Assembly (NCBI RefSeq): GCF_024868665.1
Contig: NC_079914.1
Coordinates: 7,406,310-7,470,309, forward strand
From: Triplophysa rosa
Lineage: Eukaryota; Chordata; Actinopteri; Cypriniformes; Nemacheilidae
DNA length: 64,000 nt
Direction: 5' to 3'
Shown one piece after another: positions 63,100-64,000 of the stretch. The notes below the pieces were generated by a model. That model did no database searches, was not told where the DNA came from, and was given only the letters and a program-made list of their open reading frames with translations. The position numbers and the translations under genes are program-made. Every line of letters starts with the position of its first letter. Position 1 is the first letter of the stretch.

Positions 63100-63830
63100 A
63101 TATGAGTGGTCAATGAGCGAGAGACAGAGAGAGAAAATATGTACAGGAGCAGGCCTTACGAAAACTCACACGCTATCTCCAACTGTGGCTTCCGCCCAGC
63201 CACGGGATATCATCTATCAGTGGACAAATGCAGGGACGAGAATGCAGCCTCTCAAATGAAATAATATATCTTTGAAAGACTACGCCTGCACCAGGCCCAA
63301 AGCCCATATATCAAGTCTGGGCGGCTGGTGGATCCGGTCCAGGGGCCATTAACCTTCCACCTGTTTTCCCCCCTGTCCTTCACCACGCACCCCTGCCCTT
63401 GGTACCGCTATTTGGGCTTGCATGGGCCCCCCTTACCCCACTCCCCCGTGTCCCCTCCCTACCCCCTGTGACAATAACCACTCACCCCTGTGTCGCACGC
63501 CAATGTAAAGCGACGCAGGGCCCGGGCAAAATAATTCAAATTCATTGGACCAGGGACACTGTTACAAATCTTTGCCCGAGTGCCACGGCGCTCACGCATA
63601 GGCTGTTTGTCAATGAGCCCACTGGCTTGACCTCAGGCGCTCGACGAGTCGAGGTGGGGGATGCTGGAGGAGACGCTGTGACCGGTCAGGTAGTATATGT
63701 GGAGATGAAGTGGGGGGATATGATATAAATCGTGAACAAGTTCACAGATCACGACCGCAACGCCTTATTAATTTCTGCAGATACGAGGGCACCTGGAAAT
63801 TACAGTCGCTGACCTGCACCTCTAAAATCA
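63100..63830. promoter_or_regulatory. Candidate conserved block near right edge
   Basis: GC-richer, repeat-free sequence with GACAATAACCACTC, AAAATAATTCAAATTCATTG and TGTTTGTCAATGAGCCC. The 109-codon plus-strand ORF at 63399-63728 is Pro/Thr-rich without family resemblance. It could be an nr5a2 intronic enhancer; evidence is compositional. Confidence 0.25.
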
Positions 63831-64000
63831 GATTACAGATTACAAAAAAGTGAGACAGAAAAAGTGTGTTGCATAGCACAAAAAAATATTAAGGGGAAAT
63901 CATTTCTGTGTTATACAGTATAAAAATGATCTGAGCACACACAACACCAGAACACCAGAGCACACACAATTCTGTTTTCTGCCATGCAATGTACTCAATT

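Larger units (their letters stand above)
52059..64000 (-). other. nr5a2: nr5a2 upstream intron, incomplete at right edge
   Basis: This sequence lies 5' of the first visible nr5a2 exon and should be intron up to the exon encoding the start of the ligand-binding domain, which I could not find here. It contains a fold-back hAT-like element (52539-53026), repeats at 53940-54150, 56820-57010, 60607-60954 and 62470-62764, a CT microsatellite (56689-56717), and a possible nested minus-strand gene (59340-60060). Candidate regulatory blocks are at 55300-55880, 58700-59110 and 63100-63830. Confidence 0.7.

Overview
The window looks like vertebrate, and specifically teleost, genomic DNA. It is AT-rich and non-operonic, genes are split by multi-kilobase introns with GT/AG splice sites, and there are many (GT)n/(GA)n microsatellites. 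Small non-autonomous DNA transposons are frequent, several of them hAT-like with perfect 8-bp target-site duplications (TSDs). A repeat family beginning TTAAAGGGA and continuing with CAGTTCACCCAAAAAT is, from my knowledge of fish repeats, typical of cyprinids, so a carp/minnow relative is the best guess. I see no rRNA, tRNA, CRISPR array or prokaryotic signal.

Two genes converge tail to tail. On the minus strand, the last three coding exons of nr5a2 (LRH-1/Ff1a orphan nuclear receptor) lie at 51939-52058, 47742-47889 and 33874-34121. Together they encode 171 residues of the ligand-binding domain, including the AF-2 helix and stop codon. The DNA-binding domain, hinge and first part of the ligand-binding domain were not found and should lie beyond the right edge. 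On the plus strand, three frame-consistent exons (4526-4670, 16450-16532, 29323-29454) encode the Ser-rich C-terminus of a protein I cannot name, with a DSGIQS motif. Its 3'UTR runs to a poly(A) signal at 30396. The most distal candidate nr5a2 poly(A) signal is at 30646-30651, so the two transcripts may end within about 250 bp of each other.

A third possible gene lies on the minus strand inside the upstream nr5a2 intron. It is a 180-codon open stretch (59518-60057) with a splice acceptor in front, a C-terminal hydrophobic segment, and a poly(A) signal about 155 nt after the stop. I do not recognise the protein.

The rest is intronic or intergenic. Layout: 1-4525 left flank with a 720-bp fold-back transposon; 4526-30401 the plus-strand gene with two introns of 12-13 kb; 30402-33873 the converging 3' ends; 33874-64000 nr5a2 and its introns. 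Several GC-richer, repeat-free blocks with homeobox, POU or C/EBP-like sites (around 10.2-10.6, 20.2-20.7, 23.1-23.4, 34.2-34.9, 40.5-40.9, 44.4-45.3, 49.1-49.45, 50.5-50.7, 55.3-55.9, 58.7-59.1 and 63.1-63.8 kb) resemble the conserved non-coding elements that surround developmental regulators. That reading is inference, because no alignment could be run.
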